This document shows positions 38,364 through 49,639 of a stretch of 64,000 bases of DNA, piece after piece. Source of the stretch: Phoenix dactylifera (lineage: Eukaryota > Streptophyta > Magnoliopsida > Arecales > Arecaceae); contig NC_052399.1 in the NCBI RefSeq assembly GCF_009389715.1, positions 2,000,938 to 2,064,937 of the forward strand, given 5' to 3'. The notes below the pieces were generated by a model. That model had not been told where the DNA came from. It did not search any database and saw only the letters and a program-made list of their open reading frames with translations. Both the position numbers and the translations under genes were made by a program. Position 1 is the stretch's first letter. Every line of letters starts with the position of its first letter.

Positions 38364-39084
38364 TATTACTGGAAACTGAATCTGGGGGTGACCACTGACT
38401 GAGAAGCAGGAGCTCCGGCGGGTGGTGCGTCGGCAGGCTACATCCTCCGGAGGACCTGCAAGAAGCCGGTGGCCGGAATTTCCAGCGCCGACCCTTCGAT
38501 GCTTAAGTTCGAGGAGGCTTTTGTGGAGAAGGAGAAAGTTTGTATGTAAAGTTCAAAGTCAGAAGTCAAAAAAATCTCCTCTTGAGGGGAAGAAGTTCTC
38601 CTTTTTATAGGAGAGGTATCAAGGTTACCTACGATGTGACTGGGCGAATTTATGGGTTACCGTCATGATTGGGCGTGATCGTATGAATTAATGAGTTGCC
38701 ATGGGTGACTGGATGGGATTGAGTGAGTCAACGAGTTGCCGTGGATGGCCTGAGATTTTGGGTTGGTTCGAGGTCCGTAGAGATCGTACGCATTTAATTG
38801 TTGACAGTCGCTCAGACGAAGATCGTAGGATTGAACCTCGGATGATGAGGAGAGGAACTTGATTCCCGGTGGAGTGGAGAGGTTTGCTTCATCCTTTGAC
38901 TAAGTCTTCTTCGGACTTAAGGTCGATCGGGCTCAGCTTAGCCGAGATCAAGGCTGCAAGGTTGTAAGCTCTGAGGTCGGGCGCGCTGAGGTCGGGCGCC
39001 TTGAGGGTTGCTGCCGTTGCGCCTGTCATCACGTGCCGGCGATGGATCCACGTGTTTTGGGGCAATCCATTTCCCCCCCCAACA
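38364..39084 (-). repeat. 3' LTR of the Tat-like element
   Basis: It aligns along its length with 42170-42893. Its minus-strand TATA is visible as plus-strand 'ctttttataggag' at about 38600. The terminal TG at 38364 has become TA. Several other differences in the first 150 bases are transitions (G or C to A or T), consistent with deamination of methylated DNA. Confidence 0.8.
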
Positions 39085-39505
39085 CTACCCCCGACTTCCG
39101 AGTTCGAGCCGATTACGAGCTCGGGCGAAGGAAGTAAGTGTCTTTATCACGTTGGTGGGACCAGGTAGCTTTAAATTGCTCCGCCGTTCCGCATGCTTCG
39201 GGACATCTTTAATGAGGGCACGAGGCAGTTTTGAGCCGCAGGTTCATGATGAGGCTCTGGGATGCGACGGGACGCCGCCTCGATTCTACTTTTAAAGCAT
39301 CGATCTCGGTTGATACGCCGCTTCAATTTTCTGGGCCGATACGTGGCACGATCTAGATAGAAGGCGGGATCCGGCTCTATTGATCTGGGCCGTCAGGGGG
39401 GATCTATATAAACTTTGATCTGGCCCTAAAAATTCTCATTTGGCCGCCGCAGCTGTTGCCTTCCTCCTTTTTCATTTTCTTCCCCCTTTTTCTTCCAGTC
39501 GTTGC
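39085..39505. other. Non-coding 3' region of the Tat-like element with a plus-strand TATA-like motif
   Basis: Next to the LTR, the minus strand reads 'gaagtcgggggtagtg', a plausible polypurine tract. On the plus strand, 'ctatataaact' (39404-39413) is followed by CT-rich sequence, as in a plant promoter and leader. Some Tat-lineage elements carry an antisense ORF in this position; no such ORF is evident here. Confidence 0.4.
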
Positions 39506-39745
39506 TCAGTCTTTTCCGGCGGTGCCCCAAGGTGTTTCCTCTGTTGGTGTGAGCTCGGGCTCGGGATCATCAGGCAGAGTGCACTCTACAATAAAGTCAG
39601 CGAGCACTTGAACCATGACTGCCAGCCTCGGGTGATATTTCAGGTCGAATTTGCTGAGCTCGACCGCCCACTTTGCGATCCTCCCCGCACGATCCGACCA
39701 TTGCATGACTTGCTTTATAGGCTAGTCGGTTAATATGGCCATGGT
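39506..39745 (-). pseudogene. RNase H remnant of the Tat-like element
   Basis: The minus strand encodes MQWSDRAGRIAKWAVELSKF, then a YHPR..ADFIVECTLPD segment. This is the linker typical of Tat elements between the reverse transcriptase-linked and second RNase H domains. It joins directly to reverse transcriptase N-terminal coding at about 39760 and to non-coding DNA at 39505, marking two deletions. Confidence 0.7.
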
Positions 39746-39759
39746 ATGGGTCTGGAAAC

Positions 39760-40814
39760 TCCTCGGCTACTGCTCGTTGTCATTCCGGTACGAAACTCCG
39801 TTTCTTCTGCCTTACGGGCTTGTAGGTTGGTCTCACCTGGAGTCGGTGGAATATTACCTCGAAATCTATTCCCGACATATCCGTGGGCGATCAGGCGAAG
39901 ACATCAATGTTGGACTGGAGGAACTAGATCAATCGGCCCCGCTCGCGAGAGCTCGGGCCGGAGCCAATCTGCACGGTTAGCTCTGGGCGGTCTCTTCTCC
40001 AGGAGATTTGGGTGAGGAGCTCACCAGGTTCTGCCCGTTCCCTCCGAGGCTTGTCCTGCACTTTCAGGGTTTCAATGGGTAGCGCCTGGTCCGAAGCTTG
40101 AGCTGGCATCTCGATTGATTGTTCTGCTCGGCTCGGTGCTTTGGCCGGTTGCTTTGCTTTAAGGATCGCCATGTAACATTGCTTGGCCATCATCTGGTCC
40201 GCACGAATCTCGCCTACTCCTTGCTCGGTAGGGAACCGCATGAGCAGATGGTACGTCGAGACCACGGCTCGGAGAGCATTGAGCCCTAGTTGTCTAAGAA
40301 TGGCGTAGTGAACCGAAGGCAGGCGAACCATAAAAAAGTCCGTCCTCAAGGTGCTCTTCCGAGGGGCGATCCCGATCGTGACAAGCAGGCTGATCACACC
40401 TTCAACCGGGACTGAGTCTCCAGTGAATCCAACCAGTGGAGCATTCATTCTCCATAGTTGGTTTTCTGTCATCCCCATTTTTTGGAAGGCAACATAATAC
40501 AAAATATTTGCCGAGCTTCCATTATCAACCAAAACACGCTTTACATCAAACTTGTTCATGACCATGGAGATAACCACAGTATCATCATGAGGAGTCTCAA
40601 CTCCTTTTAAATCCTCATCCGAGAACGAGATGGCTTCAGAGGTGCGTTGACGCTTCGAAGGGTTCCTTCTCCCGATCAGTTCTCCAACCGAGCTTTCTTC
40701 GGCCGGGCCTCTTACTATAGTGTTGATGGTGCCAGCGATGGGCCTGTTATTATTTGGATCTCCGAGCGGCGCAACATTTTCTACCGGCCTCCTTTCATCA
40801 TGCCAGTTTTGCAC
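39760..40814 (-). pseudogene. Retroviral-type protease and start of reverse transcriptase
   Basis: The frame from 40814 to 39924 contains MVMNKFDVKRVLVDNGSSAN at the protease active site (DNGSS, the usual Tat replacement for DTGAS) and ILYYVAFQKMG. It continues as YHLLMRFPTEQGVGEIRADQ and the linker to reverse transcriptase. A stop replaces Gln after RGRLI at 39924. The same frame then runs on to about 39760 as reverse transcriptase N-terminal sequence with further stops. It is non-functional. Confidence 0.75.
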
Positions 40815-42150
40815 GAATCAGTTGAGCACCTCACGACGAATGAGTGCCTCGATCTCGTCTCGGAGTTGAAAGCCCTCCTCAGTGTCGTGGTCGTGGTCTC
40901 GGTGGAAGCGACAGTACTTTCTGGAGTGGCGGGGATCTCGGTCGAGGCTGCGCCCGCTGTTGAGATGAACTCCTCAAACAAGGAAGGTTCTTCTGTTGAC
41001 GGAGAGACCGACTTCTCGGGCGGCCGCACTCCTCGCGGCGCCTTCTCTGCTTTTTTAAGGCCTGCTCGGCCGCGCCCCACCTGGAGGCGATGGCCTCCTC
41101 GGCCTTTGCATACTTCCGAGCTCGGGCCAGCATCTCGGTAAAGTCAGCGGAAAAATTCTTCTCAATGGAGAAGAGGAACCTGTAGGACCGATCTCCTGTC
41201 TTCAGCGCGGACATAGCAATCGACTGATCGAGCTCGCGGACCTCCTAGGTTACAGCAGTGAAACGGTTGATGTTGTCTTTAAGGGACTCTCCCTCATTTT
41301 TCTTGACGTCGGCTGGCAACAAAGTTGGTGGCGAACTGCCTGCCGAGCTGTTCAAAGGAGGACACAGTGCTAGGCTTCCTTCCGGAGAACCAAAGCTGGG
41401 CCGTTCCTTAGAGTGTTGCAGGGAAGGCCTTGCAGAGCACTGCCTCCGAGGACCCTTGCAGTGCCATGAAGGCCCGGTAGCTCTCCAAGTGGTCAAGGAG
41501 GTCGCTAGTCCCATTGTAGGGCTCTACTTGGGGCATTTTGAACCTTGGTGGGACCAGTTCATTCTCGATCTGGCGGGAGAAAGGTGACTTGGTGGTGAAC
41601 TCAAAGCTACACTCGCGTCTTGCCTTTTGGCTGTAGAACGCCTCAATTTGCTGCTCGAGTTTCACGATCTTCCTGTCAAGTTCCCCGCCCTGGAGGACTG
41701 CCACGGTGGTCTGCTCCGGTGCTGGTTGACCTGGGGCTGACTCGGCCTTCGAGGGATGTGGCCGTCTGCCCTGATTCCTTCCTACCGGCTCTCTCAGGAA
41801 AGACGCCCGGGTTGAATCCTAGTAGCCGCGTCATTCTCCATTGTTGACCCTCGCGGAGTCATGGGGATTTTGGCTTTGGAGAACCAGTTCGTTCTGAGGG
41901 AGCACCGATTGGATCTGAACCTGTGGAGGCGGCATAGGAGGGGCCTCCACGCGTTGCAGGCCTTGGACTGCCGCAGCCAAAGCTTGAACTTGCTACACCA
42001 GGGTGTTGTGTAGTTCCAGTTGGACTTAAGGGACTGAATCCGCCGGAGGCCTTGGTGGTGAGTTCTAGACTGAGTGTCCAGGACTTGATGCGCGATGCCA
42101 GAAGGCGTTAGAGGCTCCTTTGCTCCTTAGTTTCATAGTCACGACTCGGG
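40815..42150 (-). pseudogene. Broken gag of the Tat-like element
   Basis: Gag pieces lie in shifted frames: FKMPQVEPYNGTSDLLDHLE with FMALQGSSEAVLCKAFPATL (41704-41408), then YRFLFSIEKNFSADFTEMLARARKY-like text (41214-41080). Between them, homologous text is split by stops and a frameshift. This is the capsid region of a Tat-type gag. The N-terminal part toward 42150 is unreadable as protein. Confidence 0.65.
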
Positions 42151-42169
42151 CCCTTCCTCTAGCACCAAC
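42150..42169 (-). other. Putative primer-binding region of the Tat-like element
   Basis: Immediately inside the 5' LTR the minus strand reads 'gttggtgctagaggaaggg'. This sequence is common in this position in plant Tat-type elements. The matching tRNA was not determined. Confidence 0.45.
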
Positions 42170-42893
42170 TGTTGCTCGAAACTGGACCCGGAGGCGACCA
42201 CTAGCTGAGAAGGAGGAGCTCTGGCGGGTGGTGCGTCGGCGGGCTGCGTCCTCCGGGAGACCTGCAAGAAGCCGATGGCCGGAGTTTTCGGCGCCAGCCC
42301 TCCAATGCTTAAGTTAGAGGGGGGTTTTGTGGAGAAAGAGAGAGTTTGTATGTAAAGTTCCAAGTCAGAAGTCAAAAAAATCTCCCCTTGAGAGGAAGAA
42401 GTTTCCCTTTTTATAGGAGGGGTACCAGGGTTACCTGCGATGTGACTGGGGGAATTTATGGGTTACCGTCATGATTGGGCGTAATCGTATGAATTAATGA
42501 GTTGTCGTAGGTGACTGAACGGGATAGAGTGAGTCAACGAGTTGCCGTAGATGGCCTGAGATTTTGGGCTGGCTGGAGGTCCGTGGAAATCGTGCGCATT
42601 TAATTATTGACAGTCGCTTAGGCGGAGATCGCGGGATTGGACCCTGGATGAGGGGGAGAGGGGCTTGATTCCCGGTGGAGTGGAGAGGTTTGCTTCATCC
42701 TTTGACTGGGTCTTCTTCGGACTTAAGGTCGATCGGGCTCAGCTTAGCTGAGATCAAGGCTGCAAGGCTGTGAGGGGCCTTGTTCAGGTCGGGCGCGCTG
42801 AGGTCGAGCGCCTTGAGGGTTGGTGCCATTGCGCCCATCATCACGTGCCGGCAATGCATCCATGTGTTTTGGGGCAATCCATTTTTTCCCCAA
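42170..42893 (-). repeat. 5' LTR of the Tat-like element
   Basis: It begins 'tgttgctcgaaactgg' on the plus strand. A minus-strand TATA is seen as 'ctttttataggaggg' at about 42408. The right boundary near 42893 is blurred: the expected terminal TGTT (minus strand) is not preserved where the inverted fragment begins. Confidence 0.8.
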
Positions 42894-43886
42894 GTGATTC
42901 CATACCGAGCGAGGAGTAGGCGAGGTTCGTGGGGACCAGATGATGGCCAAGCAATGTTACATGGCGACCCTTAAAGCAAAGCAACCGACTAAAGCACCGA
43001 GCCGAGCAGAATAATCAATCGAGATGCCAACTCAAGCTTCGGACCAGGCGCTACCTATTGAAACCCTGGAAGTGCGGGACAAGCCTCGGAAGGAACGGGC
43101 AGAACCTGGTCAGCTCCTCATCCAAATCCCCTCGAGTAGAGACCGCCCAGAGCTAACTGTGCAGATTGGCTCCGGCCTGAGCTCTCGTGAGTGGGGCCGA
43201 TTGATCCAGTTCCTCCAGTCCAACATGGATATCTTCGCCTGGTCGCCCACGGATATGCCGGAAATAGATTCCGAGGTCATGGTTCACCGACTCCATGTGA
43301 GATCAACCTACAAGCCCGTAAGGCAGAAGAAACGGAGTTCCGCACCGAAACGACATCGAGCAGCAGCCGAGGAGATCGACAAGCTTTTTGAGGCTGGCTT
43401 CATCCGAGAAGTCTCCTACTCAGATTGGCTCGCCAACGTAGTCCTCGTGAAGAAAACTAATGGAAAGTGGCGCATGTGCATCAACTACACCGACCTGAAC
43501 AAGGCCTGCCCAAAGGACAGTTTTTTCTTTCCCAAGATCGACCAGCTTGTCGACTCCACCTTGAGACACCAGCTGCTGACCCTAATGGACGCCTTCTCGG
43601 GGTACAATCAGATCCGAATGACACCTGAGGATGAAGAGAAGACAACCTTCATCACCGACAAGAGCCTCTACTGCTATAAAGTGATGCCGTTCGGGTTGAA
43701 TAATGCCGGAGCGACATATCAAAGGCTGGTCAGCCTGGTCTTTAAAGACCAAATAGGCCGAAACATGGATGTCTATATAGACGACATGCTGGTGAAGAGC
43801 CCGACGGCAGAACACCACATCATCGATCTTGATGAAGCATTCTCCATCCTCAGGAAGTACCAAATGAAGCTCAACCCCACCAAGCA
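42894..43886 (+). pseudogene. Inverted reverse transcriptase fragment from the same element family
   Basis: A plus-strand frame (43024-43890) contains protease-to-RT linker text matching the minus copy (QASDQALPIETLEV) and reverse transcriptase motifs: GFIREVSYSDWLANVVLVKK, KWRMCINYTDLNKACPKD, MPFGLNNAGATYQRL and YIDDML. It ends abruptly at KYQMKLNPTKH, where the right direct duplication starts. It therefore supplies the region that is deleted from the adjacent minus-strand element, but in opposite orientation. It has no LTR, no start region and no downstream domains. Confidence 0.85.
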
Positions 43887-44301
43887 TTGAGAGCCAATAG
43901 GCAAGAAATGGACCAGCTGTCATACCTGAGCAATTTTGTTTGAAATCTATTTCGTTTGAAATCTATTTCGTTTGATTCAAAGGGAAAAGAAAGAACTATT
44001 AGTAAGATGTACCAAACATTAATTTTATCATTTAGTACGCAAGGGCTAGTCTGGAGGCTTGATAGCTGTTAGAATTATAAAGTTATACCGTTTTTGTTAA
44101 GAACTACCGAATAAAGCAAAATGAGACATCGTCGATCACGTATTCTCTAAAATGCCTAGAGTTCCCCATTTTTACCTTTTATCCCATGTTATTTAGTGAA
44201 GATATCGAAATGTTCCTTTATTAGCAAAAAGTAAGCTTAAAATAAATGTGTTTATCGTTGTCCATGGGAAGGCAAAAGGTTCTGTCGCTAGGATACTCAA
44301 C
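43887..44301 (+). repeat. Direct duplication flanking a composite insertion, right copy
   Basis: It pairs with 37964-38363. It differs by about 24 substitutions, a 1-base indel, and an extra 17-bp unit ('gaaatctatttcgttt' doubled near 43940-43975). Confidence 0.85.
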
Positions 44302-45512
44302 AATAATAAAAATATTTATCTCACTTTATCCTATCCTATTCTGAAATTAAATACATATCAGGGATAACAATGATTTATCCTAGGATTGTTCCATCTTATG
44401 TTCCAACCAGCCCTACAGCTATCTATATACTTCAATACATGCTGAATACGAAATGTGAACTTTGCGATATTGGACCTCTGAGGTTATTCCTTCTTCAAAG
44501 GCACTCAGAGGAAAATATTAAGACTGAGAGTATGTTTGGGTATTTTTATAAAATTAGGCCGAAAATTCTATAAAATTCATGGATTCAGCTGTCCATTTAA
44601 ATAGAGCCTCGCATTAACTAAAAACCTTCTAACTCAAATCCTGTGAGAAGAAAAGATGTCTTTTTTTTTCTTCATAGAGCCCAAAGGCTAAGGCGTTTGG
44701 ACAAACTTTTAGACTAATTTCATAGAAATATCTAAATAGGCTCGGATTGCGATATGCTCTCTGAGTCTTTTGAGTAGTATTGTTAATCTCAAGATTTTGC
44801 TCTAAATACAGGTAAGATATCGCCCGAGTACTGAAAAATCCTGAGTTTGAGTCTCGCCACAGCTTTCTTTCGGAAAAAAAGGGGGCGAAAAGAAAATCTC
44901 GTGCTATTCTAGGTAAGATATAAATGGGCATGACTCGGTCCTAGTCTTGTAAAGGAGGAAGAAGACCGTGCAAGGCTGATTGCGCGGCAGTTTCATCCAT
45001 CCGGCGCTAGCCAAGGGATGCTTTATACGGATAGACTTTTACGCTGCCGTGCCATGCAGTGAGATCTTTGACGCCAACTCACTAGAAACTTCCAGAAGGC
45101 AATAATCACGGCTTGCTCGATCGCTAGGTGGAAATCGGAATGGGCCGGCAGCAAGCTGCAACCCGCGACTGTCTCAGATTCAAGCTTTTGATATGAGAGA
45201 GCATTAGATGGGTAACAATTTCAAGGATTCCACTTCTGCAGGGAAAAAGTATTCCATCGAAGTAGAGCCTCGACATCAGCAGCAGCAGCACATAAAGAAG
45301 GTTGGAGGCAAACCCTCAAAAGAAGGAAACTCGAACACCATGTGCCACATCTTTTCATGCAGCAACAATTCCTCCCGAGGAACCAGAGAGCTAAACCAGT
45401 TAGAATGACGAGCCGTCCCTGCCTCTCCCTACAACAACCAATCATAAATCCTAATCAAACGAAGTATATAGGGCCTTATTATTATTATTTTTTTTTAGAG
45501 AGAGATGTTTCA
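44302..45512. other. Intergenic, no supported gene
   Basis: AT-rich. 'gagtttgagtctcgcc' near 44848 resembles a tRNA B box but lacks a credible A box. No gene is supported. Confidence 0.35.
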
Positions 45513-46346
45513 GGCCCTATTTAGAGGGGCTACTGGTGGTAGAGTTTTTGAAAATAGAATCGTTGAAAGTAAAAATTTTATAAAAAGCTGTTTGTTGTTT
45601 GGTAACTACATTTTTAAAGTGTTGTGGTACTTTAATATTTATTTGGTAAATAAACTAAGAAATTACTCTTGTATGACAAAATTATCATAAAGAATATTGC
45701 ATGGTATTATATAACATAGCATAATAAAATATAGCATATATTAATACATAAATATATAATATAGTATAATATTACTATAATGTAATATAATATTATTATA
45801 ATATAGTAACATAACATTGTATACTATAGTATAATAATTTAATATAATATTAAATTATTTAACATAACATATCAATGTATTATGATATAATGTAATATAA
45901 TATTATATTTATAGTATAATATAATAATAAATATACAAAATATTTTAATTATTAGCCTATATTAATTTTTTATAATATAATATAATGTTAAATTATTTAA
46001 CATAATATATTAACAAGAATACCGTTTCTTGCACGTATGGGAGATCTATGGCTAGGATTCTTTGTTAGAGCTCCAGCAGATTTTTAGATTTATAAAGAGA
46101 CAAAGTATATAATTATTATAATTTATTATGGATATTTTGGTCAGAAAAATAACTTTCCGATAAAGCTCAAAACAGCTTTTCGGAAAGCTCCAAAATAGAG
46201 CTTCTTCCAAAAAGTTGTTTTTAGCTTTCTAGAAAAGCTAAAACAACTTTGCGAAATTTTTACCAAACATTATTTTTCATCCAAAAATACTTTTGGAGGA
46301 TCAGAAAGTACTTTTTAGTCCTTTATAAGCTCCTCCAAATGGGGCC
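45513..46346. mobile_element. Non-autonomous TIR element, copy 3, full length
   Basis: The left end 'ggccctatttagaggggct' and the reverse complement of the right end 'ggccccatttggaggagct' match at 15 of 19 positions. Flanking trinucleotides TCA and TTA suggest a decayed TWA target duplication. The interior is AT-rich and non-coding. Orientation is the same as copy 2 and opposite to copy 1. At about 834 bp without GC-rich DNA, it shows the family's basic form. Confidence 0.7.
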
Positions 46347-46550
46347 TTAAGCCAGTAAGCTAAGGTGATAGTTTTTGAATCTCACTTTGTTATTTTTTTT
46401 TTCCTTCCTCTCATAAGCAGTTTCACTTAAAACCTAAGTATAGAGGGGGCCTTAAGTCAGTAAGCTAAGGTGATGGTTTTTGAATCTCACCATGTTATTT
46501 TTTTTTTCCTCCTCTCATAAGCAGTTTCACTCAAAACCTAAGTATAGAGG
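46341..46550 (+). repeat. Tandem duplication, about 105 bp x 2
   Basis: 'ggggccttaag..cagtaagc' to 'cctaagtatagagg' occurs twice in a row (46341-46445 and 46446-46550) with a few differences. The unit starts with the last bases of TIR copy 3. Inside, 'gtttttgaatctcac' resembles a degenerate tRNA B box followed by a T-run. Confidence 0.8.
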
Positions 46551-49500
46551 CGAGGGGGCAGAACGGTGCCTTCAAACTCAGCACTCTGTTTTGGGTTTTT
46601 TCGTTTACCCCCTGCATTTCTCCCGCAAGTGCTATAAATATAAAAGAATGGGCTTACAAGTTAAGCAGTTTCACTCGGAGCTTTTGAAGGCAAGGCCGCA
46701 AGGACACCCTCGACACAGCACATCAAGTTCACGGTCATCCACGTCGGGTGTTTACATCCATCTTGGCCGTAGTGCTCTTGCTATTCAGGTGCTTGTCTTT
46801 ATGGTTTGATATGGCAACCTTTCCTAGGTATCTTCATTCTTTGTAAGCCTTGGCTAAACCCATAATGAATTCTGCATTTCTAAAAGCTTCATTCTGACCT
46901 ACTGCTCATCTGATTCGGCTTTTCCATTCCGAAGCTTGCTTGGTGTCGTCCGTCCCATGCGACAATTTCTTCTGCTTGTGGTTTTCGAGCTTGAGAGCAA
47001 AAAATAGGAAATCTATTAATTAGGATCACTTGAGTTAAATATTTGTATATCTGGTGCAACTATTTGACTATGGCCTATACATGTGATTCTCTTTTGTGTA
47101 AATTGTTGGTTTGAATAACGAAATGGAAAGATCTTTTCCTTTTTTTCCCTTCGGTGAAGTAGCAGTTTGTGCTATTTCTGTTATAATCCTGTAGATCATT
47201 ATTAAGAATCCGTCCAAAAGTGGGGGGCCACTGGTTGTGCTGGTCCCGGCTAATGTTGGTTTTCCGGCGCATGTTTCTGAATAACTTAGGAAGAATTATT
47301 CGGTGGACCAGATTTATCATAGACTTGGAATGAAATCATCATGATGAGAGTTGCTTTCGATATAAAAATAAGAAAGTGGAGGTAAAAGAAATTAAATTCA
47401 TCCTAGGTCCATCTAATAATTTCTCATGGGGTATGTTTGATTTCTTGAAAAAGCTCAACAAAAACTGAGAAATTTTAGAAAATTGAGTTTTTTTTTCCTT
47501 GCTTCCTACGCTAGTTTGTTGTGTAGCCAAGCATGCCCTTAGCAAGTTGTTCACTAAATAATAATAATAATAATAATAATAAAAGTCTTAACAGGTCTAT
47601 CCAAGCCCACTTAAGCCTAATCTTACGAGTCCACCCCCAGCCCTCCCCACAAATTGAAGGACCATTCCTAGCCCGATCTTTCTAATGTTGGTGTCCAATA
47701 GCGGTTACAGTCAAAAAATTAAAAAAAGTACAGTAACAGCTATATTGCCAAACCAAATAAGATTAAGCATCCTTGTCGCCTGGAAAGAACTCTAACGAGA
47801 CTGCATGTATATGGCAATGGAGAACCTAAGTTTTCACCCAAAAAAAAAAAATGTTGAAGAACCTAAGCGAAGCAAAATGTTTCAAGGGTTTAAAGTTTGA
47901 CTCCGAATCCGACCTTTGTGTGGACCGAGCCAAGTGGAAGCCCATCTTAAAGTAGACCTCCCTCCCTGGCCCATTAGGCCGTGATAGTTACTTTGGCAAC
48001 TGGTGCAATAGATGAACTGCTCTGCTTTATTGAGTTTTTGCGGATTGCTGCACTGTATTTAATTAATCATCCATATCAAACATTTGCTCTAAAGACCGTT
48101 CCTAGATGTATCTTAATGTGCGAACGACCATTCATCGTCAATCTTCCATAGAGATTGAACAGACAACCACACTCCGTCCTCAAAGGAAAGCTATCTAATT
48201 TGATTGGAAGCATTGGTGCCCAACTTTCTGGGCTCAGACTGGTTGAACGTGTCCACCCTTAAAGCCATGTACTTTGGCCAAACATCAGAAACCATCTTTT
48301 CTCCTGGGCACCATTTTCCACTGTCCCATCCTGGAAGGCAGGAACCGTTCTGACACGACAACCTGGGCATATGTCCCAAGCTTGGAGGTCTCTATTCATG
48401 GCCCACCAATCTCTCTCCCTCTCTCTAAGTCATGGGCATTGCCATGATGCAGATGGTGTGGAAATTCCAATGGCTGAAACAAAGTATGCACTTCTTCTGA
48501 GGCCAAGGAATGGCCACACATATTCTAGCTTGATATGGCTTGGTCGCCCCTCCGGCTGGTGCTGGAGATAAAGCTCCAAAAAAAAAAAGTTCGCGGAGAT
48601 TTTTTAATCTCTGCACGCAATGTCAGCGGCCAACGGCCAATGCATATGAATCACTCCTTGAAAGTGTACAAGAGAACATTATTATCCAAGGGAAAAGTAG
48701 AGGTGCATGATTCCAATTCATATGCATGAAGGAAGGGAGAATTGCCTGCAGATGCCAACATCATGAGATAGATTTTGTTTTTTTTTTTGGATTGTAGGGG
48801 AGGCTGCAAGCCACCCAAGATTCTTGGATGGAGGTGTGTTTTCCCCACGAAAAAAATCGCCGTTTTCCTGCCCCGTCTGTGATTTGGAGAGTAATATCGT
48901 GAGATAGATGAACGCAAGCAAGAGGCCCACGTAATTGTTGGATATTTTCAAAATAATAAAGGAAATAACGTTTTGTTTAAATCCCAACCAATCATCCGTT
49001 GGTTGGCTGGCCCTTCTCCCAGAGGGCATGAGTTCAAGGCTTTTCGGATTTTGAAACAGTTTATGAAAAAAAATCAAATAAAATGATTTAAATTTTGAAA
49101 CTCAAATTTCTTAGTATTTTTAACATTTTTTAATAAAAAATATCTATGTGCCGTATTCGAGAAGAAAATGTTCATTGGGATGTCATAGATGGAGAAAGGC
49201 TGATCTGTAAATAGCTAATTAAATCTCCATATCAGAAGACAACAAATACATCATTATTATCAGATAAACCTTTTTTGTAGATAATGGTGAATGCTCATTA
49301 GTTTGACCCATTAGTGCAAAATATGATCAAATATTGGGCTTCATTATATCCTAAAAGATTGTTGCATAGCCATATGCATAAGTGATTGATTGGGACAAAT
49401 AAAGCCTTAAAAAAAGTAGCAGTGCTATACGCCTTGAAAATATTCATTTCTTAAGCTTTCCATTTTTCTTCCCCCTTTGCCTTGACCAATAGTAATGCAT

Positions 49501-49639
49501 GAAAATTTAATTTTGATATTCCATCAAAAGTTTTCTAGCCAGAGCGTTCTGGTAAGATTCATAATTTCATGAACTTGCTTATCTTAAAATTTTGAATTAT
49601 ATTAAGAAAATAATATAATATTTTTGCCTGGCTCAAAAT
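46551..49639. other. Intergenic, no supported gene
   Basis: An (ATA)n run lies at about 47558-47581. No domain, RNA gene or bounded repeat was recognised. Confidence 0.4.

Larger units (their letters stand above)
38364..42893 (-). mobile_element. Internally deleted Ty3/gypsy (Tat-like) retrotransposon
   Basis: The element reads right to left: 5' LTR (42170-42893), primer-site region, broken gag, protease, start of reverse transcriptase, a large deletion, a stub of RNase H, a non-coding 3' region, and 3' LTR (38364-39084). The central and C-terminal reverse transcriptase, most of RNase H and all of the integrase are gone. The LTRs differ at many positions, so the insertion is old. The right end runs into an inverted reverse transcriptase fragment, so a target duplication of its own cannot be defined. 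Tat/Athila-type assignment rests on the DNGSSANILY protease, gag wording and LTR style. Confidence 0.8.

Noticed and set aside
37964..44301. The 400-bp direct repeats as LTRs of one large element
   Set aside because: They lack TG...CA ends, a primer site and a polypurine tract, and the enclosed element has its own LTR pair.
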